Below, piece after piece: positions 41,052 through 49,371 of a DNA stretch of 51,477 nucleotides; position 1 is the first letter of the stretch, and every line of letters starts with the position of its first letter. The notes beneath the pieces are model-generated. The model was not told where the DNA came from, did not search any database, and saw nothing but the letters and a program-made list of their open reading frames with translations. The translations under genes were made by a program, and so were the position numbers. The stretch comes from Thermoplasmata archaeon (GTDB taxonomy: Archaea > Thermoplasmatota > Thermoplasmata > Lutacidiplasmatales > UBA184), in contig JAKAOF010000009.1 of NCBI GenBank assembly GCA_021823345.1, positions 1 through 51,477 on the forward strand, given 5' to 3'.

Positions 41052-41783
41052 TTAAGACGTACTCAGCACGGGCTCGTGGAATTCCCCGGAGACGTCATCC
41101 GCGGCGGCGTGCATGAGCTTGCTCTCGATCCGGGTCATGATCTCCGCCAGGGTCGACTTCGACACGCGGAGCCGGTCGGCCAGCGCGGAGACGCTGGTCT
41201 TCCGGGGAATGTCCCAGTAACCGGAGACGTACGCTTCCCGGAAGACCTGCTGCTGGCGTTCCGTCAGGATCGCCTCCTTCCCCTCCAGCACGCTCGGGTG
41301 CAGTGAGACGATCCGGATGTCCCGGTACTTCTTCCGGGAGACCTCGTAGATCCGTCGCATGTCGTCGGGCGACGCGGTGAAGATCACGTTGTGGGACCCT
41401 TTCTCGATGGTGGCCGGGAGCGTCGGAGGGACGCGCAGTTGCTGGTGGAGGCGGACGACCGGGCAGATCGGGTGGCGGATCCGGCAGGACACGAAGGTCT
41501 CGTCCGACTGGAGCACCTCGACGGAACGGACTCCCGGACATTTGCGCAGTTCCTCCACGCGCTCCGCGAGCGGACCCGGGCCCGTCAGGCGGATGTCCTC
41601 GACCATCTCCGTGTCCGAGATGGGGAGACCGCTCAGCACCTCGATGGAGATGTCCGGATGGACCTCCGTGGAGCGGACGAGACAGCAGGAGTACGAGGGA
41701 AGGGAGAAGGCCATCCGGCACATCATGACCGATTTCGGCGGCTCGCCGTCGATGGGATGAGGGTCCTGGTTCGCAGTTTCCAT
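41052..41783 (-). CDS. Bat-type HTH-10 transcriptional regulator, Cys-rich sensor half
   Basis: 243 aa. The C-terminal HTH-10 domain is evident: LTERQQQVFREAYVSGYWD then TSVSALADRLRVSKSTLAEIM, the arrangement of Bat and related haloarchaeal/thermoplasmatal regulators. The N-terminal half holds six Cys (MMCRM, YSCCL, RKCPG, VSCRIRHPICP), which suggests a metal- or redox-sensing role, possibly binding an aromatic CoA ester instead. It sits 47 bp downstream of the hcrB stop on the same strand, so it is the best candidate regulator of the hcr and bcr operons. Confidence 0.85.
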   Translation of the reverse strand: METANQDPHPIDGEPPKSVMMCRMAFSLPSYSCCLVRSTEVHPDISIEVLSGLPISDTEMVEDIRLTGPGPLAERVEELRKCPGVRSVEVLQSDETFVSCRIRHPICPVVRLHQQLRVPPTLPATIEKGSHNVIFTASPDDMRRIYEVSRKKYRDIRIVSLHPSVLEGKEAILTERQQQVFREAYVSGYWDIPRKTSVSALADRLRVSKSTLAEIMTRIESKLMHAAADDVSGEFHEPVLSTS

Positions 41784-41830
41784 CGCCGTCCCTCACCCTT
41801 TCCTATGGGATGGCGGGCGCATAACGCTGC

Positions 41831-42910
41831 TCATCGTTTCCCAAACCCGGAAATGCGTGGCGGGCGCGATGACTTCTTCGACGGCGCCCCCGGGGAGGAG
41901 GACGGGGGCGAAGGGGACCCGCTTGTCGACTCCTTCGCGGCGTTCCATAGCCGCTCCAACTGGGTACGGACGAGGTGGGAGGTGGCGTGTTGGCGGTAGT
42001 CCGAAAGGAGGTGCGTGTTGGCGACGGGATGCACCCACCGTCGGACCTCCTGGGAGATCTTCGAGATGTCGGCCTCCGGGAGAGGGTGACCGAGGTACGG
42101 CTCGGTGAGCTCGTCGAGCACGACGGGCCGCGAACCCACGCCGCTCAGGGCGATGCGGAAATAGTCGAGCCGTTGGTCGGTGGCATGGAGTGCCACGCTC
42201 GCGGCCGCTTCGGGAAAGTCCGGCATTCCCCGTGCCCGGAGCTTGGCGTAGGCGCTCCCAAGATTGGAATGCGGGAGGCCGATCGAAACCAAGATCTCCT
42301 CCGGACCGAGACGATAGGGCTCCCGACCATCCCCGGAGGCAGGGAACAGCGTACCGAGGGGGACCTGACGGCGGCGACGAGGGCCGGCGATCTCGACGAC
42401 CGCCCCCAGCGCCAAGAGGGCGGGAGCGAGGTCCCCGGAATACACCGCGTAACACTTCGCCCCCTTCGGCACGACCTGGCACTCGGTGCCCTGGAACTTG
42501 AGGCAGTAGCCATTGGACTCCCGCCAGAACTGCGATTGATTGTAGAAGATGCACCGGGTGTCCAAGAGGAGGTTCCCTCCCAGCGTGGCGGAGTTCCGGA
42601 TGCTGGGGGAGGCCACGTTGTGCGCGGCCTGGGCGAGCGCCGGAAACCGGGCGGCGAGGATGGGATCTCGCTCGAGCGTCGAGAGCCAGGTCGACGCCCC
42701 CACCACCCCGTGCTCGGGATCGAACGCGCGGAGTTCCGGGACCCCTTCGAGCGAGATGAGGTGCGGAGCGCTCCCCAAGCCCCGGAACAGTCCCGGGAGG
42801 ATGTCGGTGCCTCCGGCGAGGTAGCGGAACTTTCCGGGGAAGTCGTGGGCCAGGTGCAACGCTTCCTGAAGGGAGGTGGGCTCGTGGAGCTCGAAGGATT
42901 CCGCGATCAT
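41831..42910 (-). CDS. hcrB: 4-hydroxybenzoyl-CoA reductase, beta (FAD, extra [4Fe-4S]) subunit
   Basis: 359 aa FAD-binding subunit of the xanthine oxidase family. The FAD motifs are LAGGTDILPGL and SIRNSATLGGNLLLDTRC. Directly after comes an insertion with four Cys spaced 16, 8 and 9 residues (RCIFYNQSQFW, GYCLKF, TECQV, AKCYAV). Such an insertion holding a [4Fe-4S] cluster is the hallmark of HcrB; xanthine dehydrogenases and CO dehydrogenases lack it. The chosen ATG at 42910 overlaps the hcrA stop (ATGA). The tail of about 40 residues is Ser/Pro/Lys-rich and unusual. The track ORF to 43318 is antisense beyond this start. Confidence 0.9.
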   Translation of the reverse strand: MIAESFELHEPTSLQEALHLAHDFPGKFRYLAGGTDILPGLFRGLGSAPHLISLEGVPELRAFDPEHGVVGASTWLSTLERDPILAARFPALAQAAHNVASPSIRNSATLGGNLLLDTRCIFYNQSQFWRESNGYCLKFQGTECQVVPKGAKCYAVYSGDLAPALLALGAVVEIAGPRRRRQVPLGTLFPASGDGREPYRLGPEEILVSIGLPHSNLGSAYAKLRARGMPDFPEAAASVALHATDQRLDYFRIALSGVGSRPVVLDELTEPYLGHPLPEADISKISQEVRRWVHPVANTHLLSDYRQHATSHLVRTQLERLWNAAKESTSGSPSPPSSSPGAPSKKSSRPPRISGFGKR

Positions 42911-45225
42911 GATCCTCCGGGGGATGGCGGCTTTTGCAGCCCTCCCTTCCGTTCGCGCTCCCGAAGGGCCCGCCAGACCCGGTCGGGACTCAAGGGAAGC
43001 TCGGTGAACCGGATCCCCACGGCATCGTAGACCGCGTTCGCGACTGCGGGCAGCACGGGCGGGAGGGGTCCCTCGCCGGCCTCCTTGGCCCCGAACGGAC
43101 CTTCGGGATCCGCTTCCCCCACCAGAAGGCACTCGACCTCCGGCATGTCGACGGCCGAGAGGGTGCCGTAGTCCAGGAGGGAACTGTTCATGACCCGGGT
43201 GCCGCGGTAACGCATCTCTTCTCCGAGGAGTTGACCGAGACCCATGTGGATGGAGCCCTCGATCTGTCCCTCGACGAGGAGGGGGTTGATGGGCCGGCCG
43301 CAATCGAACCCCGCCCACACCTTCTCCACATGGATCGCCCCCAGGTCGAGGTCGACCGAGACCTCGGCGATGTAGGCGGCGTAGGAGTACGCGGGCGACG
43401 TCCCGGCCTTGGCGCCCTTGAAGGAACCCCCGATCTTGGGGCTCTCGTAGGAACCGGAGGACTGGAGCGCTCCGCGGTGTTCCATCGCGCGGTGAACGGC
43501 GTCCAAGAACGGGACCTTCACGCCCCCGCCCTCGTCGCTCGCGAGCACCCCGTCGACCGCGCGGAAACTGTCCGGGGAGCGCCCGGAGATCTCTCCGGCC
43601 GCCGTCCGCAGCGTCTCGAGCATGGCCTCCGCGGCCTTCCGTCCGGCATTTCCCATCATGAAGGTCACCCGACTCGAATAGCTGCCGAGATCCACTGGTG
43701 CGGTGTCCGTGTCCGTGGCGGCGACATGGACCTGGCCCGGTTCTAGACCCAGGACCTCGGCGACGATCTGGGTGAGCACCGTGTCCGAGCCCTGTCCGAT
43801 GTCCGAGGCCCCGCTATGGACGGTGACGCCCCCATCCATGTCCAGCTTGAGATGGACGGTCGACTGCGGGAATCGGGGCGTGAAGTGGATCGGGCTGTTC
43901 GAGCCCGAGATGAAGAAGCCGCAGCCGACCCCGATGCCCCGGCCGAGCGGCATCTTGCGGAACTTCGAGCGCCAGCCCGAACGGTCCCGCGCGGCCTCCA
44001 GGCAGCGCACGGCAGAGTTCGAGGTGATCCGGAACTGGTTCACCGTCGTGCTGAAGGGGGCTTGGAAGTTCCGCAGTCGGAGCTCCGTGGGGTCCACCCC
44101 GATCTCCTCGGCCAGCATGTCGAGCGCCACCTCCATCGAATAGCGTGTGTTCACACTCCCATGCGCCCGCATCGCTCCCGAGGTGGGACGATTGGTGTAG
44201 ACCCTTCGGCCCCGGTAGCGGAACGCGGGGACGTCATACGGGCCCACCGAAAGGACCCCGTTGTAGTAGGTGGTCACGGTCCCGAAGGAGCTGGCCGCTC
44301 CGCCGTCGATGAGCGCATCGAGGTCGATGGCCCGCAGATGTCCCTCGGCGTCGGCGGCGATCCTGAGCGTGTTGCGCGTGGGATGGCGCCCGTGGTTGAG
44401 CAGGAAGACCTCTTCCCGGGACAGCACGATCTGGACAGGATGTCCTGTTTCCCGGGAGAGCGCGGCGGCCACCATCTCGTGGGGCATCGGGTCGCCTTTG
44501 CCACCGAAACCGCCGCCCACGGTGGGCTTGACCACCCGGATCTGGTGGGCCGGCAGGTCAAACACCTCGGCGAGCGCCCGGTGCAGATAGTGCGGAACCT
44601 GAGTTGAGGACCAGACCGTCAAACGTCCGTTGGCGCCCCACTCGGCCAGGGTCGCATGGGGTTCGAGCGCGGCGTGGGTGACCCCGGGGAACTTTCCCCG
44701 CACGCTCACGATGTGGGCCGCGCGACGGAATTCCTCCTCGACGTTCCCGAATTCCTGGCGCACCTCCTTCTGGAGGTTGGTCGAGCCTTCGGTCCCCGCA
44801 TGGATCGGCTCCGCCACCGGTCCGGCCGACTCCTCGGGGTCCGCATACTCCGGCAACCGCTCGTATTCGACCTTCACCCGTCGGGCCGCCCGCTCCGCCG
44901 CGACGCGGCTCGTGGCGGCGACCGCCGCGATCCCCTCGCCCCGGTATCGCACCTTGTCGACGGCGAGCATGGTCTCGTCGCGGGTGATCGGCAGCACCCC
45001 GAACCGGCGAGGATAGAGGGACCCGGTGATGATCCCGGCGACACCCGGCTCCTTCATGGCGTCCCAAAGGTCGATCGAAAGGATGCGGGCGTGCGATTCC
45101 CCGGAGCGGGCGATGGCCCCGTGGAGCATGCCTGGGCGGACAAGATCGGCCGCGTAGAGCGCCTTTCCGGTCGCCTTCGCTGGCCCGTCGACGAGCGGCA
45201 CCCGGGCGCCTACCACCTTCGTCAC
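42907..45225 (-). CDS. hcrA: 4-hydroxybenzoyl-CoA reductase, alpha (molybdopterin) subunit
   Basis: 772 aa, the usual length of HcrA. It binds molybdopterin-cytosine dinucleotide and carries the active site that removes the phenolic hydroxyl of 4-hydroxybenzoyl-CoA. Motifs: GKALYAADL at the start, EPHATLAEW, GGGFGGKGDPMPHE, the MoCo-binding RAHGSVNTRYSME, SDIGQGSDTVL and the C-terminal GPFGAKEAGEGPL with the catalytic Glu. Sequence alone does not exclude an aldehyde or other heterocycle hydroxylase, but the partner HcrB insertion and the divergent bcr operon strongly favour this substrate. Confidence 0.88.
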   Translation of the reverse strand: MTKVVGARVPLVDGPAKATGKALYAADLVRPGMLHGAIARSGESHARILSIDLWDAMKEPGVAGIITGSLYPRRFGVLPITRDETMLAVDKVRYRGEGIAAVAATSRVAAERAARRVKVEYERLPEYADPEESAGPVAEPIHAGTEGSTNLQKEVRQEFGNVEEEFRRAAHIVSVRGKFPGVTHAALEPHATLAEWGANGRLTVWSSTQVPHYLHRALAEVFDLPAHQIRVVKPTVGGGFGGKGDPMPHEMVAAALSRETGHPVQIVLSREEVFLLNHGRHPTRNTLRIAADAEGHLRAIDLDALIDGGAASSFGTVTTYYNGVLSVGPYDVPAFRYRGRRVYTNRPTSGAMRAHGSVNTRYSMEVALDMLAEEIGVDPTELRLRNFQAPFSTTVNQFRITSNSAVRCLEAARDRSGWRSKFRKMPLGRGIGVGCGFFISGSNSPIHFTPRFPQSTVHLKLDMDGGVTVHSGASDIGQGSDTVLTQIVAEVLGLEPGQVHVAATDTDTAPVDLGSYSSRVTFMMGNAGRKAAEAMLETLRTAAGEISGRSPDSFRAVDGVLASDEGGGVKVPFLDAVHRAMEHRGALQSSGSYESPKIGGSFKGAKAGTSPAYSYAAYIAEVSVDLDLGAIHVEKVWAGFDCGRPINPLLVEGQIEGSIHMGLGQLLGEEMRYRGTRVMNSSLLDYGTLSAVDMPEVECLLVGEADPEGPFGAKEAGEGPLPPVLPAVANAVYDAVGIRFTELPLSPDRVWRALRERERKGGLQKPPSPGGS

Positions 45226-45677
45226 GGCGTCGGTCCCTCCTCCGCCGCCCGTTCGATGGCCTCGATGATCTTGGCGTATCCGGTGCAGCGGCAGAAGTTT
45301 CCGGAGATCGCCTCCCGGATCTCATCTCGGGTCGGTTTTCCGCGGCGCAGGAGCGCCACGGCGGTGAGGATCATTCCCGGGGCGCAGAACCCGCATTGAA
45401 GGCCCCCGGAGTCGACCAGCGAACGCTGGAGGTGGCTCAACCGTCCTGGAGAAACTCCCTCGATGGTCGTGATCTCCTTTCCCGAGACGCGACGGGCCAG
45501 GGTGAGACATGCATGCCGAGGTTCCCCTTCGACAAGGACCGTGCACGCCCCGCAGGAGCCGTCCTCGCACCCGCGCTTTGTGCCCGTAAGCCCGAACCCC
45601 TCGCGGAGGAGGTCGACCAACAGCCGATCGGCCTCGGGATTGAGGTCGTAGTCCAACCCGTTGACCCGGAACCTCAT
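45222..45677 (-). CDS. hcrC: 4-hydroxybenzoyl-CoA reductase, gamma (2x[2Fe-2S]) subunit
   Basis: 151 aa. The N-terminal plant-type [2Fe-2S] motif CEDGSCGACTVL, with a further Cys in HACL, and the C-terminal second cluster CGFCAPG and CRCTGY, are complete. This subunit passes electrons between the FAD/4Fe-4S subunit and the Mo site. It overlaps both neighbours by 4 bp (xdhC-like before, hcrA after), so the operon is tightly coupled. The order gamma-alpha-beta matches several Mo-hydroxylase operons. Confidence 0.92.
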   Translation of the reverse strand: MRFRVNGLDYDLNPEADRLLVDLLREGFGLTGTKRGCEDGSCGACTVLVEGEPRHACLTLARRVSGKEITTIEGVSPGRLSHLQRSLVDSGGLQCGFCAPGMILTAVALLRRGKPTRDEIREAISGNFCRCTGYAKIIEAIERAAEEGPTP

Positions 45678-46459
45678 TCCGTCCCCCGTACATCGCGGAT
45701 GATCTCCGCGGCGATACTGATGGCGATCTCCTCGGGCGAGTCGGCCCCGATGGGAATTCCGACCGGGGAGCGGATGGGGGCCAGTTGTTTGCGTGAGAAT
45801 CCGCGCTTTTCCAGTGACTTCATCGTGAGCCCTCGCTTCGTGCGGCTGGCGATAAGGCCGATCGGACCCGAGAAGCCCGGTAGGAGTCCCGCCAGCACCT
45901 CTTCGTCCTTGGCAGCATCGTAACCTAAAAGGTACACGTGGGAGAACCGCGCCCCCTCCTTGGCGACCCGCGAGGGCAGCTCGTCCGCTCCCACCACCCA
46001 GCGGTTCTTGGCCCCGGGGAACCGGTCCTGGGTCACGAGCTTCGGTCGGTCATCGGCGATGGAATGGTCGTATCCCAGCTCGGCGAGCACGTGACAGAGC
46101 GCGAGCCCGGTGTGTCCGGCACCCCAGACGAGGATGTTCGGCCCCCCCGGCATGTACTGGAACGCCACATCCACCGAGCCCCCGCAGCGGCTGGGAAGGG
46201 CCCCGGGCTTCCACCCTCGGAGTTCGAAATGACGCAGGGCACCCCGGTGGCTCTGCAGCGTGGACGCCATCTCCTTCTTCACTTCCTCCTCGAACTGCGC
46301 CCCACCCACGGTCCCCAAGAACGTCCCGTCGGAGCGCAGGAGCATGGTCCCTCCGTGGCGTCGTGGGGCGGACCCCTCCGTGGCGACGATCAACGCCAGC
46401 ACGTACGGATCATGTAGGTCGGCGAGGCGGGCGGCCTCCTTCAGAACGCGTCGGTCCAT
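45674..46459 (-). CDS. XdhC/CoxI-family Mo-cofactor maturation protein
   Basis: 261 aa. The N-terminal XdhC_CoxI domain (VATEGSAPRRHGGTMLL, GTVGGAQFEEEV) and the C-terminal Rossmann domain (NILVWGAGHTGLALCHVLAELG) are both present. XdhC proteins bind the molybdenum cofactor and aid its sulfuration and insertion into hydroxylases. Position between the MobA-like and hcrC genes, with overlaps on both sides, shows it is dedicated to the reductase of this operon. Confidence 0.9.
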   Translation of the reverse strand: MDRRVLKEAARLADLHDPYVLALIVATEGSAPRRHGGTMLLRSDGTFLGTVGGAQFEEEVKKEMASTLQSHRGALRHFELRGWKPGALPSRCGGSVDVAFQYMPGGPNILVWGAGHTGLALCHVLAELGYDHSIADDRPKLVTQDRFPGAKNRWVVGADELPSRVAKEGARFSHVYLLGYDAAKDEEVLAGLLPGFSGPIGLIASRTKRGLTMKSLEKRGFSRKQLAPIRSPVGIPIGADSPEEIAISIAAEIIRDVRGTE

Positions 46460-47145
46460 CCCCCCACCACCTCCTGATGCGCCCGAAGTCCGGTCTGGAA
46501 CTCTTCCGGCGTGTCGACATTGTCAAGCACCGCCGAGTCCGTCACCTCGATCTCCACCACTTCCTCCGGATGCTCCCGGGGGTATTGATGCAGCGGGACA
46601 TCGGTGCCGTAGCTCCGCACCGCCTCGAGAGCGTTCCCCTTGAGGACAAGGGGGTGTCCCCGTTTCCCCGCACAACGCGGGACGTACCAACTCCCCTTCC
46701 CGGACCGGGACCTCTCCACGAGCGTGACGATCGTGGAGGTGGACACGAACGGATGATCGACGGGCCACAGGAGCACCGTCGGAGGAAGGGGACTCAATGC
46801 ATGAAGTCCCGCCTGGACCGATCCGGTGCGCCCCCGTTCCCAGTCCCCATGGACGGCGTAGCGGAACCCGGAAGCCGGAACGCGTCGGAGGTACTCCTCC
46901 GCGCTGGCACCGATCACGACGACCCGGGGCCACGCGCCCGCCCTCGTCAGGCGCTCTACCATGGAACACAACACCGGGCGATTTCCCGCGCTCAGCAGAC
47001 CCTTCGGTGTGCCCATCCGGGAAGAGGCCCCGGCCGCCAAGATGATCGCCGCCGTGAAGGGCCCGGGTCGTTCCCCCCCGGAACGCGCCCCCGGGACGGA
47101 CTCGGGACCGGGGCTCCGAGATCTCGAGGAGGGCGGAGACTCCAT
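46441..47145 (-). CDS. MobA/MocA-like molybdenum cofactor nucleotidyltransferase
   Basis: 234 aa. The NTP-transferase signature IILAAGASSRMGTPKGLL is at about residues 34-51, LLWPVDHPFVS carries the metal-binding Asp and the C-terminal end ends DNVDTPEEF. The MocA-type reading (cytidylyl transfer, making MCD) fits because molybdenum hydroxylases of this family use MCD. The first 30 residues are Ser/Pro/Arg-rich, outside the fold; the true start could be later but no better ATG is seen. It is the first gene of the hcr operon, overlapping xdhC by 19 bp. Confidence 0.87.
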   Translation of the reverse strand: MESPPSSRSRSPGPESVPGARSGGERPGPFTAAIILAAGASSRMGTPKGLLSAGNRPVLCSMVERLTRAGAWPRVVVIGASAEEYLRRVPASGFRYAVHGDWERGRTGSVQAGLHALSPLPPTVLLWPVDHPFVSTSTIVTLVERSRSGKGSWYVPRCAGKRGHPLVLKGNALEAVRSYGTDVPLHQYPREHPEEVVEIEVTDSAVLDNVDTPEEFQTGLRAHQEVVGGWTDAF

Positions 47146-47169
47146 GGCGGTGGGAAGAAAGTGATTCTA

Positions 47170-47189
47170 CAAAACACTACCCTGTTTTG
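47170..47189. promoter_or_regulatory. Inverted repeat CAAAACA-N6-TGTTTTG upstream of the hcr operon
   Basis: A perfect 7+6+7 bp inverted repeat centred about 35 bp from the first hcr-operon start. A minus-strand TATA-like CTAAAAGC lies just beyond it (about 47204-47211), so a bound dimer would sit at the transcription start of the hcr operon. Confidence 0.55.
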
Positions 47190-47222
47190 GGGCGGTGGCG
47201 ACGCTTTTAGCCAGAATAAATA

Positions 47223-47255
47223 GGTTATTTAGTGCTTTCGCAAGCATAAATAACC
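47223..47255. promoter_or_regulatory. 14-bp inverted repeat over the bcr promoter
   Basis: The left arm GGTTATTTA-g-TGCTT and the right arm AAGCATAAATAACC pair over 14 bp with one unpaired G, with TCGC between them. The right arm includes CATAAATAA, the probable TATA box 20-30 bp upstream of ATG 47274. An adjacent AATAAATAGG may extend the A/T-rich region. The overlap of a long dyad with TATA is what a repressor operator would look like. Confidence 0.65.
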
Positions 47256-47273
47256 GTTTGAGCTCCAGCCGTC

Positions 47274-48548
47274 ATGGCGAGCGCATCCGCCGAAGCAAAG
47301 ACGACTTTCGAGGATTTTGACCAAGCCAAGCGGATGCAAGGGGAGATCACCAAGAACTACTTCCAGCGACTCCTCACCGCCCAGGCGAACGGACAGAAGG
47401 TGGGGTACGGCTTCGTGATGGCCAACCCCATCGAGTTCTTCAACGTGTTCGACATCGTCCCGCTCTACCCGGAGGTGACCTCGCTCAACATCTCCTACCG
47501 GGGAGGTGCGCCCCCCCTCATCGCCCTCAGCGAGGAGGTGGGGTACTCGACCGACGCCTGCGGCTACGTGAAGATGGGCGTGGCGGCCGCCACGGACAAG
47601 ACCTCCACCGCGATCGGGGTGCTCCCCAAGCCGGACCTCCTCTACCTCACCTATTCCGGGTGCCAGATCTACATCCACTGGTGGGAACAGCTCCACTACC
47701 AGACCGGCGCTCCCATCCTCACCGTGGACGTCCCCTACGTCCGGGAGTACGACGGCCATGTCGATGCACACGATATCCGCTACGTGGCGGCGCAGCTCGA
47801 GGAGTCCATCCCTGTCCTGGAGAAGTTCACCGGGAAGCGCTTCGACGAGAACCGGTTCAAGGAAGTGATGCGCCTCTCCTCCAAGGCCTGGGAGCTCTGG
47901 GGCAAGGTCCTCGAGATGGGCAAGATGCGACCTTCCCCGCTCGACGCCTACTTCGAGTCCATCTACTACATGGCCCCCATCACGCTCATCCGGGGAACGC
48001 AGGAGTGCGTCGACTTCTACGCCTTCCTGCTGGAGGAGCTCAAGGAGCGGGCGAGCCACGGGGTCGGCCCGACCGCCCGCGAGGACTACCGGCTCGTCTT
48101 CGAGGGAGTCCCTAACTATCCCTTCTTCAAGAAGTTCTGGAACCTCTTCCGGCAGAACAACGCCCGCGGCGTGGTCTCGACCTATCCGAAGGTCGCCGGC
48201 ATGATCGACACCGGTTCCTTCCACCTCAACACCGATCACCCCTTCGAGAGCATCGCGGAGTACATGATCCATGCCTACTGCAACTGGAACATGCCCCTCC
48301 GCACGCAGCTCCTGGAGAAGTACGTCCGGGATTACCACGCCGACGGGGTCGTCATCCACTCCATCAAGAGCTGCCGGTCCTTCTCCATGGGTGAGGGGGA
48401 CATGCGGGAGTACCTTGCGAAGGAGAAGGACATCCCCACGCTCCTCATCGAGTCCGATCACGTGGACCCGCGGTACTACAGCGAGGCCCAGATCAAGAAC
48501 CGGGTGGACGCGTTCTTTGAGACGCTCGCCCTGCGGAGGGCCGCGTAA
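47274..48548 (+). CDS. bcrB: Benzoyl-CoA reductase, BcrB/BzdO-type catalytic subunit
   Basis: 424 aa of the 2-hydroxyglutaryl-CoA dehydratase D-component family (HGD-D), at the length of BcrB/BzdO. It would share with the 50162-51319 product the Fe-S clusters that deliver low-potential electrons to the aromatic ring. Candidate cluster Cys: DACGYVK, YSGCQIYIHWW and HSIKSCRSFSMG. Beyond the three Cys, the aromatic-rich GCQIYIHWWEQLHY segment is notable. It is the first gene of the four-gene operon, with the dyad-covered promoter upstream. A 2-hydroxyacyl-CoA dehydratase is the alternative, discussed in the findings. Confidence 0.85.
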   Translation: MASASAEAKTTFEDFDQAKRMQGEITKNYFQRLLTAQANGQKVGYGFVMANPIEFFNVFDIVPLYPEVTSLNISYRGGAPPLIALSEEVGYSTDACGYVKMGVAAATDKTSTAIGVLPKPDLLYLTYSGCQIYIHWWEQLHYQTGAPILTVDVPYVREYDGHVDAHDIRYVAAQLEESIPVLEKFTGKRFDENRFKEVMRLSSKAWELWGKVLEMGKMRPSPLDAYFESIYYMAPITLIRGTQECVDFYAFLLEELKERASHGVGPTAREDYRLVFEGVPNYPFFKKFWNLFRQNNARGVVSTYPKVAGMIDTGSFHLNTDHPFESIAEYMIHAYCNWNMPLRTQLLEKYVRDYHADGVVIHSIKSCRSFSMGEGDMREYLAKEKDIPTLLIESDHVDPRYYSEAQIKNRVDAFFETLALRRAA

Positions 48549-48549
48549 G

Positions 48550-49371
48550 ATGCAGGCCTCACGCTCCTACTACGCAGGGATCGACGCGGGCTCGACCTAC
48601 ACCAAGGGGGCGCTCGTGGACGACCGCGGGAACATCGTCGGTACCGCCGTGGACATGACCGGGGTGAACATCGTGACGGCCTCCAAGAAGATCTACGGCC
48701 TCTTGCTCGACAAGACCGGGATGAACGAGAGCGACGTCGCCTACGTCGTGGGGACCGGGTACGGCCGCTACCGGATCACCTTCGGTAACACCCAGGTGAC
48801 GGAGATCAGTTGCCATGCGAAGGGCGCCCACCTCCTCTATCCCAATACCCACACCGTGCTCGACATGGGAGGGCAGGACACGAAAGCCATCCGGGTCAAC
48901 GCCCACGGGGAGGTCATGGACTTCTCCATGAACGACAAGTGTGCCGCGGGTACCGGCCGCTTCATCGAGGGCTCGGCACGCGTCCTCGGGCTCAAGCTCC
49001 AGGAGGTCGGGGAACTCTCGCTCCGTTCCACGAACCCGGTCAAGATCTCGAGCACCTGTGCCGTGTTCGCCGAGACGGAGACCCAGGAGCAGCTCGCCTG
49101 GGGCCACTCGCTCGAGGACGTGCTCTACGGCATCCACGCCTCCATGGCGACCCGGGCGATCGGACTCCTTCGGCGGGTCGGCATCGAACCGGAGATCACC
49201 TTCACCGGCGGCGTCTCGATGAACCCCGGCATGATCCGCGCGCTCGAGGAGCAGTTGGGACAGCGCCTCAACCACGACGGGAAGACCATGTACTGCGGGG
49301 CGATCGGGGCCGCGATCTTCGCCCTCGAACGAGCGAGTAGTGCCACCCACGAAGGAGGTTCCGCCGCATGA
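48550..49371 (+). CDS. Benzoyl-CoA reductase ATPase subunit, DxGGQD type (BcrA/BzdQ-like)
   Basis: 273 aa ASKHA (acetate kinase/Hsp70/actin) ATPase of the BadF/BadG/BcrA/BcrD family. Motifs: phosphate-1 GIDAGSTYTKGAL, phosphate-2 VLDMGGQDTKAI, the Cys of the subunit-bridging [4Fe-4S] cluster in DKCAAGTGRF, a second Cys in SSTCAVFAETE, and adenosine-site TGGVSMN. It couples ATP hydrolysis to electron transfer. Starts one base after the bcrB-like stop. At 273 aa it has a single ASKHA domain, without the extra region of the longer Thauera BcrA. I leave the symbol open because A/D and P/Q naming cannot be fixed by eye. Confidence 0.85.
   Translation: MQASRSYYAGIDAGSTYTKGALVDDRGNIVGTAVDMTGVNIVTASKKIYGLLLDKTGMNESDVAYVVGTGYGRYRITFGNTQVTEISCHAKGAHLLYPNTHTVLDMGGQDTKAIRVNAHGEVMDFSMNDKCAAGTGRFIEGSARVLGLKLQEVGELSLRSTNPVKISSTCAVFAETETQEQLAWGHSLEDVLYGIHASMATRAIGLLRRVGIEPEITFTGGVSMNPGMIRALEEQLGQRLNHDGKTMYCGAIGAAIFALERASSATHEGGSAA

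Noticed and set aside
39409-41055. 548-aa plus-strand ORF
   Set aside because: Antisense to fhs, which has complete family motifs.
42907-45677. Xanthine or CO dehydrogenase
   Set aside because: The FAD subunit has the four-Cys insertion known from 4-hydroxybenzoyl-CoA reductase; the CO-dehydrogenase active-site loop is not seen.
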